Assembly: GCF_001942495.1 (NCBI RefSeq)
Contig: NZ_MKZS01000001.1
Span: forward strand, 1 to 32,927
Source: Moorena bouillonii PNG
GTDB taxonomy: Bacteria; Cyanobacteriota; Cyanobacteriia; Cyanobacteriales; Coleofasciculaceae
DNA length: 32,927 nucleotides
Direction of reading: 5' to 3'
Positions 15,460 through 23,982 of this stretch are shown one piece after another. Both the position numbers and the translations under genes were made by a program. Position 1 is the first letter of the stretch; the number at the start of each line of letters is the position of its first letter. The notes under the pieces are model-generated. The model was not told where the DNA came from. It was given only the letters and a program-made list of their open reading frames with translations, and made no database searches.

Positions 15460-17817
15460 GTGAACATTGTCAAAACAATCGGGAGTCGCATCAAGCACAA
15501 ACTAGGTAATAGAAGCACTTTTACTCGCAATCTTGGTTGGATGGGAGTGGCCCAGGCATTTATTCGGGTTTCCCGCTTAGGTGCAACGTTTATTTTGCCA
15601 CGCTTCTTAACTCCCCATGACTTTGGATTAGCTGCACTGGTTCTGACGACCTATGAATATTCACAAACAGTAACGCGGATCGGTGTTCATGCTAGAATTA
15701 TACAGGCGGAAGCCGATGAACTGGAAGACATTTGTAATAGTGCTTATTGGTTAAATTGGGTACTTTTTGCAAGTCTATTCGTTATGCAGTGCCTTGCTGC
15801 TTTTCCAGTTGCGTGGTTTTATAAAGATAACCAACTTATTTTACCCATTTGTCTATTAGCATTTAACTTTTTGATTGCTCCCTTAGGGGCAGTACAGTCA
15901 GCACTAATTCAAAGAGATAATCGAATTCAGATAACGGCTACCGCTCGAGCTCTCAGATATGCCACCTCCAATATTTTAACGGCTGTCTTTGCTGTTCTTC
16001 ATATGGGAATGTGGGCGATAGTACTTCCCATACTAATAGCTAGCCCTATAGAATTCATTACCTATCTGTTCAAACATCCCTGGCGGAGAACTGGCTCTTT
16101 CACAACCAAATACTGGGGTAAGATTTTTCGCTTTGGAATCAATTTCCTGGGGATTGAACTTTTAAAGACTCTCAGGGAAACTCTCGACTATCTTATCATT
16201 GGTCGCTTTATAGGAATTGACCTATTAGGTGTTTACTACTTTGCTTACAATGCTGGCTTGGGAATTAGCTTAACTATCGTCCAATCGATTACTACTGCTT
16301 TATACCCTGCCCTATGTGAAGTACGGACAAACTTATCGAAATTTAAGCAAACATACTTTAACAGTCTGAAGACGATTGGAAGAGTGATTGTTGGTTTTGT
16401 TGCTTTACAATCAAGTCTAGTTCCGTTTTATATTCCGATTATGGTTGGGGAAAAAATTCATACGGAAGGCTGGAGTATGGTGGTTCCCATCGTCATTTTA
16501 GTTTGCTTATCAGCAATTCCTAGACCCTTTGATATTGCTGGATTTCAGCTTTTAGCAGCCATTGAAAAACCGCACATTGGCTTGCTCTGGAATGTATTAT
16601 TTACCATGATATTTTCCTGTAGTCTACTGATAGCAGTGAAATGGGGAATCATCACGGTCGCTATATCGGTTTTACTGGTTCATGCGCTTTTAATTCCCTT
16701 ATTTGTGGTTTGGTCTGCTAGGTATGTCTTTGCTAAACCTGAAACCTCTCCTGTAGCCTTAGAGAATACTGTACTCCAATCTCATACTATACTCCAATCT
16801 CACGATGAGACTGATACTGATCAGTTTTATGTCAGCCAATGGACATTATCATTAGCCAGTAGTGGGACATTCCCTAACACTCAGGGTTCTGAATTTCGTG
16901 ATCCTGACAGTAATAACAGTAATAACAGTAATAACAGTAATAACAGTAATAGCAGTGCCGGGTTAAGCGATCGCTTCGATGATCCCAGAAAACACCTGAA
17001 GTTGATAGCTGAAAGTGTGGGGGTTTTAGAAGAAGCGGCAAAGCAGCTAAATATATCTGTAGATAGCTTAGATAAGCCTTCGATTCAACTAATCGATAAC
17101 TCTACAATGATGGTTTTTGAAATTTCAGGAGTCACCCCTGAGGAAGCGCAACGAAGAGCCTTCGCTATTAATCAGGCGTTTAACAAAAGACTGGAACAAC
17201 TCAGAAAGCAAGAAATTGCTCAACAACAAAAGACTATCCCAGTTTATATAAAGTCAGCCGAAAACGATCTAGAAAAAGCACAGCAACGCCTAGCTCAAAA
17301 AACGGCGAACATAGGATTGCCCTTACACCAGCTCTTAGAGACAATAGAAGCACTACGGCGCAAAAAGATTGAATTACGGCGCAAAAAGATTGAATTGCTA
17401 GCTGAGCTAGTACCGACTCAGTCTGATCATAGTCATTGTACAAATACTCAGGTGATGAATCCTGTTCACCATCAGCCTCAAGCTAGCTTATTCCAAGATG
17501 ATCCACCCTTAGAAATGGATGATATTAAACCACAACTACAAGGTAGTGAGGACAAGGCCAGGGATCTAGAGTTTCAGATTTCTCAGCTTGAAGTAAAACT
17601 TAGCAAAATGTCCCAAGATGCCTTGACTCTGGAAATTCTAGAACGAGATTTACGCATTGCACAAACCGTCTATTCCTCTGTTTTAAGCCAATGGGAACTA
17701 GTTAAGTCAGACTCATCTATTATGTATTATCCCCAACTGCAATTGGTAGCCGGTCCTACCTTACCCACCAGATCACAAATGCCAGACAGTCTAGTAAACT
17801 TGGGCAGAAAATTGTGA
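15460..17817 (+). CDS. Wzx-type flippase fused to a polysaccharide co-polymerase periplasmic domain
   Basis: A 785-residue two-part protein starting at GTG behind GATGGGAG. Residues 1-425 look like an oligosaccharide flippase (MOP/Wzx) with about 12 hydrophobic segments, including GVAQAFIRVSRLGATFILPRF and DYLIIGRFIGIDLLGVYYFAY. Residues 426-456 are a polar linker with a short duplication (VLQSHTILQSH). Residues 457-785 match the co-polymerase at 11494-13023: YVSQWTLSL against YTSTWRVSL, DDPRKHLKLIAES against DPREKMKFIAES, DNSTMMVFEISG against DNSTMMAFEIKG, and KMSQDALTLEILERDLRIA against QMSQDALRMEILERNMRIA. The match begins just after that protein's TM1 and ends just before its TM2. The coiled coil is about 100 residues shorter. 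An Asn-rich run (484-499) comes from 9-bp repeats. No frameshift is seen at the join. Confidence 0.9.
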   Translation: MNIVKTIGSRIKHKLGNRSTFTRNLGWMGVAQAFIRVSRLGATFILPRFLTPHDFGLAALVLTTYEYSQTVTRIGVHARIIQAEADELEDICNSAYWLNWVLFASLFVMQCLAAFPVAWFYKDNQLILPICLLAFNFLIAPLGAVQSALIQRDNRIQITATARALRYATSNILTAVFAVLHMGMWAIVLPILIASPIEFITYLFKHPWRRTGSFTTKYWGKIFRFGINFLGIELLKTLRETLDYLIIGRFIGIDLLGVYYFAYNAGLGISLTIVQSITTALYPALCEVRTNLSKFKQTYFNSLKTIGRVIVGFVALQSSLVPFYIPIMVGEKIHTEGWSMVVPIVILVCLSAIPRPFDIAGFQLLAAIEKPHIGLLWNVLFTMIFSCSLLIAVKWGIITVAISVLLVHALLIPLFVVWSARYVFAKPETSPVALENTVLQSHTILQSHDETDTDQFYVSQWTLSLASSGTFPNTQGSEFRDPDSNNSNNSNNSNNSNSSAGLSDRFDDPRKHLKLIAESVGVLEEAAKQLNISVDSLDKPSIQLIDNSTMMVFEISGVTPEEAQRRAFAINQAFNKRLEQLRKQEIAQQQKTIPVYIKSAENDLEKAQQRLAQKTANIGLPLHQLLETIEALRRKKIELRRKKIELLAELVPTQSDHSHCTNTQVMNPVHHQPQASLFQDDPPLEMDDIKPQLQGSEDKARDLEFQISQLEVKLSKMSQDALTLEILERDLRIAQTVYSSVLSQWELVKSDSSIMYYPQLQLVAGPTLPTRSQMPDSLVNLGRKL
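16909..16956. repeat. In-frame 9-bp repeat coding for Asn-Asn-Ser
   Basis: Four AGTAATAAC units, one AGTAATAGC and a final AGT lie inside the fusion gene and encode a Ser/Asn linker at residues 484-499. Being a multiple of three, copy changes would alter linker length without breaking the frame. Confidence 0.95.
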
Positions 17818-17968
17818 TCAGTTTCTGGGAGGATAATAGTGCTCACGAGGTAATTTTTAGTGGTCAGTTGTCAGTTTCATATATTTATCTATTTTACCTA
17901 TTTCAGGATTAATTTTTTAAAAAACGTTTAAATCAAAACTAGTTCTCTTGAAAACCAGTGTCCAAACA

Positions 17969-18994
17969 ATGAAACATGTTTCTGTCATTATTCCAGTCTA
18001 CGGAGTTGAAAACTATATTGCAGCAGCGGTGCAGTCTGTTCTCGACCAGACCTATACCAACTTTGAAGTGCTCATTATTGACGATGAATCCCCAGACAGT
18101 AGTATAAAAATTTGTCAAGAATTTTCGGATCATCGAATTAAGATTATTCATCAAACTAATCGGGGACTTGCTGGAGCGCGAAATACAGGAATTCGCCAGG
18201 CCAAAGGAGATTATTTAGCCTTTTTAGATGGGGATGACTTGTGGTTGCCTCAGAAACTGGAAAGACATATTGAACACTTAGAAAAATTTCCAGAGGTAGG
18301 GGTTAGTTTTTGCCGTTCTGCATTGATTGATGAATCGGGAAATTTATTGAAAACTTATCTAATGCCTAAGTTAAAGAACATTACCCGATCAGATTTATTC
18401 CGGTCTAGTCCTATTGGTAATGGTTCAGCTCCGGTAATTCGACGGGAAGTCTTTGAAGCGATTAGGTATCAAGATAACCTTTACGGCACTACAGAAGATT
18501 TTTACTTTGATGAAAACTTCCGCCGCGCTGAAGATATTGAATGTTGGCTACGTATTGCGATTCAGACAGACTGGAAAATTGAGGGAATCCCTGAAGCACT
18601 AACCCTATATCGAGTGAATTCAGCCAGTCTTTCAGCGAACTTAGTCAAACAGTTAGATTCCTGGAAACAAGTACTAGCAAAAACTCGCTCCTACGCTCCT
18701 GACTTGATTGAGAAGTGGGGAAATTTAGCCCTGGCCTATCGATTGCGAAACTTTGCTCGTAGTGCAGTACGTCTCAAAGATGGACCAATGTCTGTCAAAC
18801 TAATTAATGGTGCTTTGGCAACTTACTGGCGTCTTCTCTTGGAAGAACCAAGCCGTACCCTTCGGACTTTGGCTGCTGCCTATTTACTTTTGCTGTTGCC
18901 TAAGCCCCTATATTACTACCTCGAAGTTCTGGCTGTCAAAGTAGTGGGAATGATCCAAAGACGTCAGATTTTACAAGACAAACTTGGACAATAA
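17969..18994 (+). CDS. Family 2 glycosyltransferase (first of a tandem pair)
   Basis: A 341-residue GT2 with VSVIIPVYGVENYIAAAV at the start, IIDDESPDSS, AFLDGDDLWLPQKLERH (metal-binding DGDD) and AEDIECWLRIAIQTDWKIEG (catalytic acidic pair). A TTG seven codons upstream (17948) is an alternative start. ATG 17969 is chosen for the normal family N-terminus. The C-terminus (about 255-325) has helices with a hydrophobic run LAAAYLLLLLPKPLYYYLEV that could associate with the membrane. It is a clear paralogue of the next gene. Confidence 0.92.
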   Translation: MKHVSVIIPVYGVENYIAAAVQSVLDQTYTNFEVLIIDDESPDSSIKICQEFSDHRIKIIHQTNRGLAGARNTGIRQAKGDYLAFLDGDDLWLPQKLERHIEHLEKFPEVGVSFCRSALIDESGNLLKTYLMPKLKNITRSDLFRSSPIGNGSAPVIRREVFEAIRYQDNLYGTTEDFYFDENFRRAEDIECWLRIAIQTDWKIEGIPEALTLYRVNSASLSANLVKQLDSWKQVLAKTRSYAPDLIEKWGNLALAYRLRNFARSAVRLKDGPMSVKLINGALATYWRLLLEEPSRTLRTLAAAYLLLLLPKPLYYYLEVLAVKVVGMIQRRQILQDKLGQ

Positions 18995-19022
18995 TTGTCT
19001 TAGTCATTCAATATAAGATAAG

Positions 19023-20060
19023 ATGGATTATAAAATGAAAAAAGTTTCCGTCATCACTCCAGTCTACAACGTTGAGAAGTATATTGCTGCTACAGTACAG
19101 TCAGTTTTGGATCAAACTTACCAAAGTTTTGAATATTTGCTGATTGATGATGGTTCTCCTGACCAAAGTGTAGAGATTTGCCAGCAGTTCCTAGACCCCA
19201 GAATCAAAATTATTCGTCAGGAAAATCAGGGAGCTAATGCAGCAAGGAATGAAGGTATCCGCCAAGCCCAGGGAGAGTATTTAGCATTTTTAGATGGCGA
19301 TGACCTATGGTTGCCTGAAAAGCTAGAAAAACATATTGAACATTTGGAAAACAATCCCAATTTGGGGATTAGCTTTAGCTGTTCTGGGTTTATCGATGAA
19401 GCAGGAAATTCCCTAGGAATCTATCAACTACCCAAGCTAAAGGACATCACCATGGGTGACATCATTTGCCGTAATCCTATTAGTAATGGCTCCTGTGCTG
19501 TGTTCCGCAAGGAGGTATTTGAAGCTATTAAGTACCAAGAGACTATTGACGGAAAGACCAAAGACCTTTATTGGGATGAGGGATTGCAAGGGTCACAGGA
19601 TTTGGATTGTTGGTTTCGCATTGCTATCCAAACCAATTGGCACCTGGAAGGCATTCCTGACTCTTTGACTCTATACCGAGTCAATTCTGGTGGTATATCA
19701 GCTAACTTGTTCAAAAAACAAAGGTCTTGGGAACAGGTAATTGAGAAGACTCGTTCCTATGCTCCTGAGGTGGTGGTTGAGTGGGAAAACCGCGCCCGTG
19801 CTTACCATTCGAGGTATCTAGCTCGTCGGGCAGTTACCTTGAGAGATGGTGCCATGGCTGTCCAATTCTTCAACGAAGCTCTGGGGAGCTACTGGCAGAT
19901 GCTCTGGGAAGAACCACGTCGTACCGTGTTAACTGGGGCTGCGGCCTATTTGCTCTGGCTTATACCTGAGAATCTTTACAAGCATATAGAAGCTTTAGCT
20001 TTAAAAACCACAGGGTCTTCACAAAAGCGCCGGATTTCTCAAGCAATCAGAGGTACATGA
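19023..20060 (+). CDS. Family 2 glycosyltransferase (second of a tandem pair)
   Basis: A 345-residue GT2 colinear with the preceding gene: KVSVITPVYNVEKYIAATV, IDDGSPDQS, AFLDGDDLWLPEKLEKHIEH, SQDLDCWFRIAIQTNWHLEG and SLTLYRVNSGGISANL. ATG at 19035 (MKKVSVIT) is an equally possible start. The strong full-length similarity points to a local duplication followed by divergence, probably for a different donor or acceptor sugar. It is the last gene of the export cluster, and a 17-bp inverted repeat follows. Confidence 0.92.
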   Translation: MDYKMKKVSVITPVYNVEKYIAATVQSVLDQTYQSFEYLLIDDGSPDQSVEICQQFLDPRIKIIRQENQGANAARNEGIRQAQGEYLAFLDGDDLWLPEKLEKHIEHLENNPNLGISFSCSGFIDEAGNSLGIYQLPKLKDITMGDIICRNPISNGSCAVFRKEVFEAIKYQETIDGKTKDLYWDEGLQGSQDLDCWFRIAIQTNWHLEGIPDSLTLYRVNSGGISANLFKKQRSWEQVIEKTRSYAPEVVVEWENRARAYHSRYLARRAVTLRDGAMAVQFFNEALGSYWQMLWEEPRRTVLTGAAAYLLWLIPENLYKHIEALALKTTGSSQKRRISQAIRGT

Positions 20061-20109
20061 AATTTCATCTATTAGCAAATAGGTAAAGCTCTGCTACCAA
20101 TACATGCTG

Positions 20110-20159
20110 GTTAATGGGTAATGGATAATGCCTCTGTCAATCATCCATTACCCATTAAC
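20110..20159. terminator. Inverted repeat after the polysaccharide cluster
   Basis: Arms 20110-20126 and 20143-20159 are perfectly complementary (17 bp) with a 16-nt loop. It lies 49 bp after the last glycosyltransferase stop, where a terminator is expected. There is no T-run, so it may instead be a dispersed palindrome built from GGGTAATGG-type repeats. Confidence 0.4.
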
Positions 20160-20174
20160 TATCTGTAGCATCTA

Positions 20175-20288
20175 CAGGACTTACGCGGTGAAGTTTATTT
20201 CGCCCCCCTATCCCCCCAATTCTGGGGGGGAATGATGTCAAAGTCCCCCAGAATTGGGGGACCAACGGGGGCAAATGCGTAAGTCCTG
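20175..20288. mobile_element. 114-bp MITE-like element
   Basis: Terminal inverted repeats CAGGACTTACGC (20175-20186) and GCGTAAGTCCTG (20277-20288) are exact. The interior is a second inverted repeat rich in CCCCC/GGGGG (CCCCCAATTCTGGGGG against CCCCCAGAATTGGGGG). This layout is familiar from cyanobacterial miniature elements. No coding capacity. Confidence 0.75.
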
Positions 20289-20493
20289 ATCTATAAAGCG
20301 ATGCAGCAAAGCAACAGGGAGTCTCCACAGGGCAAACAGCGGTGCCGACACAGGTTACCCACACAGCCCCGGGAGCAGGTCTTGCAATGCTTAAACATTA
20401 GTACTATTTTCCAGTAGAGCAAGCAATTACCCATGAGGGGGCTATAGATAATGTACAAATATTCATCCAGGACTAGCTCCCCTGATGACCTAT

Positions 20494-20600
20494 TATAGAA
20501 GAAGTCAGAAGTCAGAAGTCAGAAGTCAGAAGTCAAACTCTTGCGCTTACTTAGGTTTGAGACTTTTGTCATGTCCGCGCCTGCCCTGGCGACTGCTATA
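20494..20600 (+). repeat. Dispersed repeat with five AGAAGTC heptamers (copy 1)
   Basis: Runs from TATAG to CTATA. Five AGAAGTC units (20500-20534) are followed by about 65 bp of unique-looking core. The core is repeated without visible mismatch, in opposite orientation, at 28543-28663, which has seven heptamers. Confidence 0.9.
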
Positions 20601-20670
20601 CCTATTACCTATTACCCATTACCTATTACCTTAGTACTTTTGTTCGGCAAAAGTGACATGCTCCCCACAG

Positions 20671-21076
20671 CCCCTCCTCACAGGGGTAGGTTTTTAACAA
20701 AGACGTGAGGTGTGGGGTGTAGGGGGACCGGGTGTAGGGTGTGGGTGATCAGAAAGCGATGCAGCGCCGCCAAAGGGGGTTTCCCCCATGAGCGACTGCA
20801 TCAAGACAATATACTTAATTTGTCGTTGTCTTGATGGAATAGCGAGTGGGGGAAACCCCCGCGTGAAGGTAATGGTGCGCTTACAGTCGTCGAATTAAAT
20901 TCGCCACGGGTCGCACCATTAGCATCGCTAAAAATCATCATTGTCTTGATCCCAAGCGCGAGTGGGGGAAACCCCCGTGAGGCCACTGCATCGCTTGTCT
21001 GTACCCCCACACCCCACACCCCACACCCAATACCCCACACCTGAGGTCAAAGTAAAAAACCTACCCTTATGAGGAT
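20671..21076. repeat. Large imperfect palindrome made of nested repeat modules
   Basis: From the outside in, the two halves share in inverted order GGGTAGGTTTT, GGTGTGGGGT-type runs, a GCGATGCAG...GGGGGTTTCCCCC module, and TCAAGACAA. The centre near 20873-20920 has a 9-bp stem (20871-20879 with 20912-20920) holding the same 20-mer as 7086-7105. There is no coding potential. The 54-bp part at 20755-20808 recurs inverted at 23253-23306. Confidence 0.7.
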
Positions 21077-21489
21077 CAGGGGGATGAGCTTGTGCTCAGC
21101 AAGTAACATCACCAGAAAGCAACTTGCTATCAGGGACTTTTGCACTTTTGCATAAGTTCTATCTGTATGATTTACACTGATTCCCTGATTTCCTAAACTA
21201 GCTACTTATTGATTAAGGCTATTCTCAGTGAAAACTCATTAACCTAGGATTTAATAGATTCATGTATCCTGAAAATATCTAGAAATGAATGAGCAGTTAA
21301 AAATGACGATTAACCCTCTCTAAAACTTATAAAATTGAGACGTTAATAATAGCTTTAATGTTACTAACTATAGTAACTATTGATAGAGGATGTGATATAA
21401 TTCGATTCCTAATTAGTTTTTAACTATAAAACTAATGCTATTGAAAAATAACTCTATTTAAAAATCACCAATTACTTTTTAACCAGCTC
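21077..21489. other. AT-rich spacer upstream of the TVP38 gene
   Basis: No ORF, RNA gene or strong hairpin is visible. The last 250 bp are very AT-rich and probably hold the promoter of the following gene, but no clear -35/-10 pair could be chosen. Confidence 0.5.
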
Positions 21490-22188
21490 ATGAAAGTTTC
21501 ATCCTCGACATCTCAAAATCTGCCCCAGTCCAAGATACAGCTAGGACTAAGGTTAGGGATTGGGGCAATAGTTCTAGTGACAGCTGCCTTAATTTTGCTA
21601 TTTACGCCGGTTGGGTCTTGGCTGAAGCTGGAAAATCTGAGATGGCTTCAGGAAAGCATGGGTATTTTTGGACCACTGGGGTACATTTTGATTTATATTG
21701 TTGCCACAGTACTAGCTGTTCCTGATGCGATTTTAACCTTTTCGGCTGGTGCTCTGTTTGGACTAATGCTCGGGACTTTGTGGACTGTGATTGGTGCTAC
21801 TTTGGGAGCAACGGCTGCGTTTATGATTGCTCGCTTTGTTGCTGGTGATTGGGTTAAAGATAAGTTTCAGGACTCTCGTTTGGAGCAACTCAGTGAAGGA
21901 ATTGAGAACAATGGTTTTTGGTTTGTGCTCTCCATTCGCCTGGCACCAATTTTTCCATTCAATGCGGTTAACTATTTGTTTGGCTTAACACCAATTCCTC
22001 TACCCACTTATGTGATAGCCACCGCAGTGGGAATTATCCCGGCTACCTTTGCCTATGCTTGGTTAGGTCGCAGTGGTCTGGAAGCTATCAGCGGTAGTCC
22101 CCCCTGGCAACTGATCGGAGCACTAGTTGTATTAGCGGTGCTATCTACCACTCCCCTACTTTGGAAACAATCAAGACTTGGGCAATAA
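21490..22188 (+). CDS. TVP38/TMEM64-family (VTT domain) membrane protein
   Basis: A 232-residue inner-membrane protein with about five or six hydrophobic helices. The VTT/SNARE-associated domain spans about 70-190: TVLAVPDAILTFSAGALFG, the glycine-rich GTLWTVIGATLGATAAFMIARFV, and the LSIRLAPIFPFNAVNYLFGLT motif typical of the family. Homologues are DedA relatives with lipid-scramblase or undecaprenyl-phosphate-related roles, but the function of the cyanobacterial group is not settled. A paralogue follows 131 bp downstream. Confidence 0.92.
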   Translation: MKVSSSTSQNLPQSKIQLGLRLGIGAIVLVTAALILLFTPVGSWLKLENLRWLQESMGIFGPLGYILIYIVATVLAVPDAILTFSAGALFGLMLGTLWTVIGATLGATAAFMIARFVAGDWVKDKFQDSRLEQLSEGIENNGFWFVLSIRLAPIFPFNAVNYLFGLTPIPLPTYVIATAVGIIPATFAYAWLGRSGLEAISGSPPWQLIGALVVLAVLSTTPLLWKQSRLGQ

Positions 22189-22319
22189 CTCTATTTGTCG
22201 GGTGTGTTAATAACAGACCCTAGACCATCAGGGCGAATATAAAAGCGAATAAAAGTCGAGTTTTGCCTAAGTCCTGACCCTAAGTCCTAAGAATTTAAGG
22301 TGATTAAGGTAGAAGATTG

Positions 22320-22982
22320 ATGAGATTGAACAGATTACTCAAAAGACGAAGCCTTTGGTTAGCGATCGCGCTATTTATTTTAGTCCTATTGTGTTACTCG
22401 ACTCCTGTCAGAGCTTTATTTAACCAGAGGTTCCTAGTGCAACAGTTGCAAGGATTAGGCCATTGGGCAATCTGTTTATTTATCCTGGTTTATGCTCTGG
22501 CAACGGTTTTAGGAATTCCTGGCACAGTACTGACTATCGCTGGTGGTACAGTGTTTGGTTTAGTTTGGGGTACCTTCTGGTCTGTGATCGGAGCAACCTT
22601 AGGCGCATTGGGAGCATTTTGGGTAGCGCGTTACCTATTGCGAGATTGGGTTGAATACAAGTTCAGGCATCATAAAGCATTGGTCAGCTTCAATCAAGCA
22701 GTGATGCAAACACCCCTAATGTTTGTTTTAGCAGTACGCTTTGCCCCCATTTCTCCGTTTAATGTAGTGAATTTCCTGTTTGGTCTAACCCCGATTGGCT
22801 CGGTAGAGTATACCCTTGGCACTTTCTTTGGGATTATTCCTGGTACCCTCGCCTATACTTGGCTGGGAGTAACTGGAGGGGAAGCTTTGCAAGGAGGCGA
22901 TCGCTTACCATTTTTCCTAGCACTCAGTTTCCTAGGTATACTGTCTGCCTTGCCACTGTTGGCAAAGCGAAAAAAGAAATAG
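22320..22982 (+). CDS. TVP38/TMEM64-family (VTT domain) membrane protein, paralogue
   Basis: A 220-residue paralogue of the preceding protein, with TVLGIPGTVLTIAGGTVFG, GTFWSVIGATLGALGAFWVARYL and LAVRFAPISPFNVVNFLFGLTPIG. It has an N-terminal TM and a Lys-rich end (AKRKKK). A TTG codon directly precedes the ATG, which I take as start. The pair probably arose by tandem duplication. Both sit just beyond the polysaccharide cluster, but a repeat-filled 1.4 kb spacer argues against shared transcription. Confidence 0.92.
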   Translation: MRLNRLLKRRSLWLAIALFILVLLCYSTPVRALFNQRFLVQQLQGLGHWAICLFILVYALATVLGIPGTVLTIAGGTVFGLVWGTFWSVIGATLGALGAFWVARYLLRDWVEYKFRHHKALVSFNQAVMQTPLMFVLAVRFAPISPFNVVNFLFGLTPIGSVEYTLGTFFGIIPGTLAYTWLGVTGGEALQGGDRLPFFLALSFLGILSALPLLAKRKKK

Positions 22983-23072
22983 TCTTCCTGTTGCCCATTC
23001 TCCTGTCCAATTCTCCTCATTTTCCCATCTTTCCCATCCTCCCTATCTCCCCTATCAATCAAAGGAAGTACC

Positions 23073-23114
23073 ATGGCAAGAAAGCAACGTGGTATCAGTG
23101 GGTCAATAGGGTAA
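23073..23114 (+). other. 13-codon micro-ORF behind a strong ribosome-binding site (possible decayed gene)
   Basis: AAAGGAAG lies five bases before ATG 23073, and the frame gives MARKQRGISGSIG then TAA. If one base shift is allowed near 23110, a Lys/Arg-rich reading frame continues for roughly 40 more residues. This could be a small gene broken by a frameshift, or chance. No family was recognised. Confidence 0.2.
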
Positions 23115-23252
23115 AAAATTTTCTGATCAACTACCCCGACTTGCTAAACTTTTCCCGAAACGCATCCGTAAGACATGTAAACAAAAAGACAGGGATTTAC
23201 GGGAATCTGTTAAATTTGTTAATATGGAGGGTGTAACCCCTCATCTTTTCCC

Positions 23253-23306
23253 TGTCTTGATGCAGTCGCTCATGGGGGAAACCCCCTTTGGCGGCGCTGC
23301 ATCGCT
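23253..23306 (-). repeat. 54-bp module, inverted copy of 20755-20808
   Basis: The reverse complement of this stretch equals 20755-20808 with no mismatch seen. It contains GGGGGAAACCCCC, a perfect small palindrome, flanked by TGCAGTCGCTC and GGCGCTGCATCGCT. Confidence 0.9.
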
Positions 23307-23453
23307 GAGGTCAGGAGAAAAGAAAGGTTCTGTCAGTAGTCCCGTTTAACTTAAACTTTACTCGTTAAAGTTTTTACCTTACTTTTTTAAACGTTAAGTT
23401 TTCACAACTCCGGTGATACCGAAGGTGAGTGCTTGCCATTCGTTTTGTATAGC

Positions 23454-23526
23454 AAGACACTTAAGGTGTGCGCCTCCAAGGCCGCGAGGGATTGCTTGCG
23501 GCCTTGGGTCGCACCTCAAAGTGTTC
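23454..23526. repeat. Imperfect 73-nt hairpin repeat
   Basis: The inner stem CCAAGGCCGC (23476-23485) pairs exactly with 23498-23507 around a 12-nt loop. Outer sequence (GACACTT/AAGTGTTC and GGTG.CGC/GCACC) extends the stem with mismatches. No gene lies here and it resembles the other dispersed palindromes. Confidence 0.75.
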
Positions 23527-23703
23527 TTCACCAAGTGTTTTTCACCAAAATTTCACATTTGGTAAAATAATTACTATACAATACTGTGGTTAGCCTTCCC
23601 AAGTTTTTCACAATGTGCGATTAAACTCCGTGATTAACTCCAAGAACATCTCAACTAAATACTAATTTTCTATGCATGTAGATAGAGATAAGTGTTTGTT
23701 AAT

Positions 23704-23738
23704 AGGTCATAGGTCATAGGTCATAGGTCATAGGTTAT
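23704..23738. repeat. Heptameric tandem repeat AGGTCAT
   Basis: Four exact AGGTCAT units and a fifth AGGTTAT. It adjoins a longer-range inverted repeat: TAGGTAATTGC (23738-23748) with GCAATTACCTA (23803-23813). The whole 23704-23813 block may be one MITE-like unit of the STRR-bearing type. Confidence 0.9.
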
Positions 23739-23982
23739 AGGTAATTGCAATATACAAGTGTTGTTTAACAGCAGCAATAGTATGATACTCAATTATAAAT
23801 TGGCAATTACCTATTATCATTTACCGATGATATCTACCCCAATAACTATCTCTATCTGACCTTAGATATAGGCGTTAAATTAGGTTTAAGTTTAAGTGGG
23901 GTAACGCTTCCAGAATCGTTTTTACCCCTAGGTCTATTGATAATCAAATATCCACCCTTGGCGACTTTGAGCTTGGCAGGAA

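Noticed and set aside
15460-17817. Fusion gene as an artefact of two adjacent genes
   Set aside because: The frame is continuous through the linker, with no stop, no internal start with a ribosome-binding site evident at the join, and in-frame 9-bp repeats; a read-level check is still listed.
22859-23236. 125-codon ORF overlapping the second TVP38 gene
   Set aside because: Begins in the TVP38 coding region in another frame and continues through low-complexity CCCAT/CCTCC sequence.
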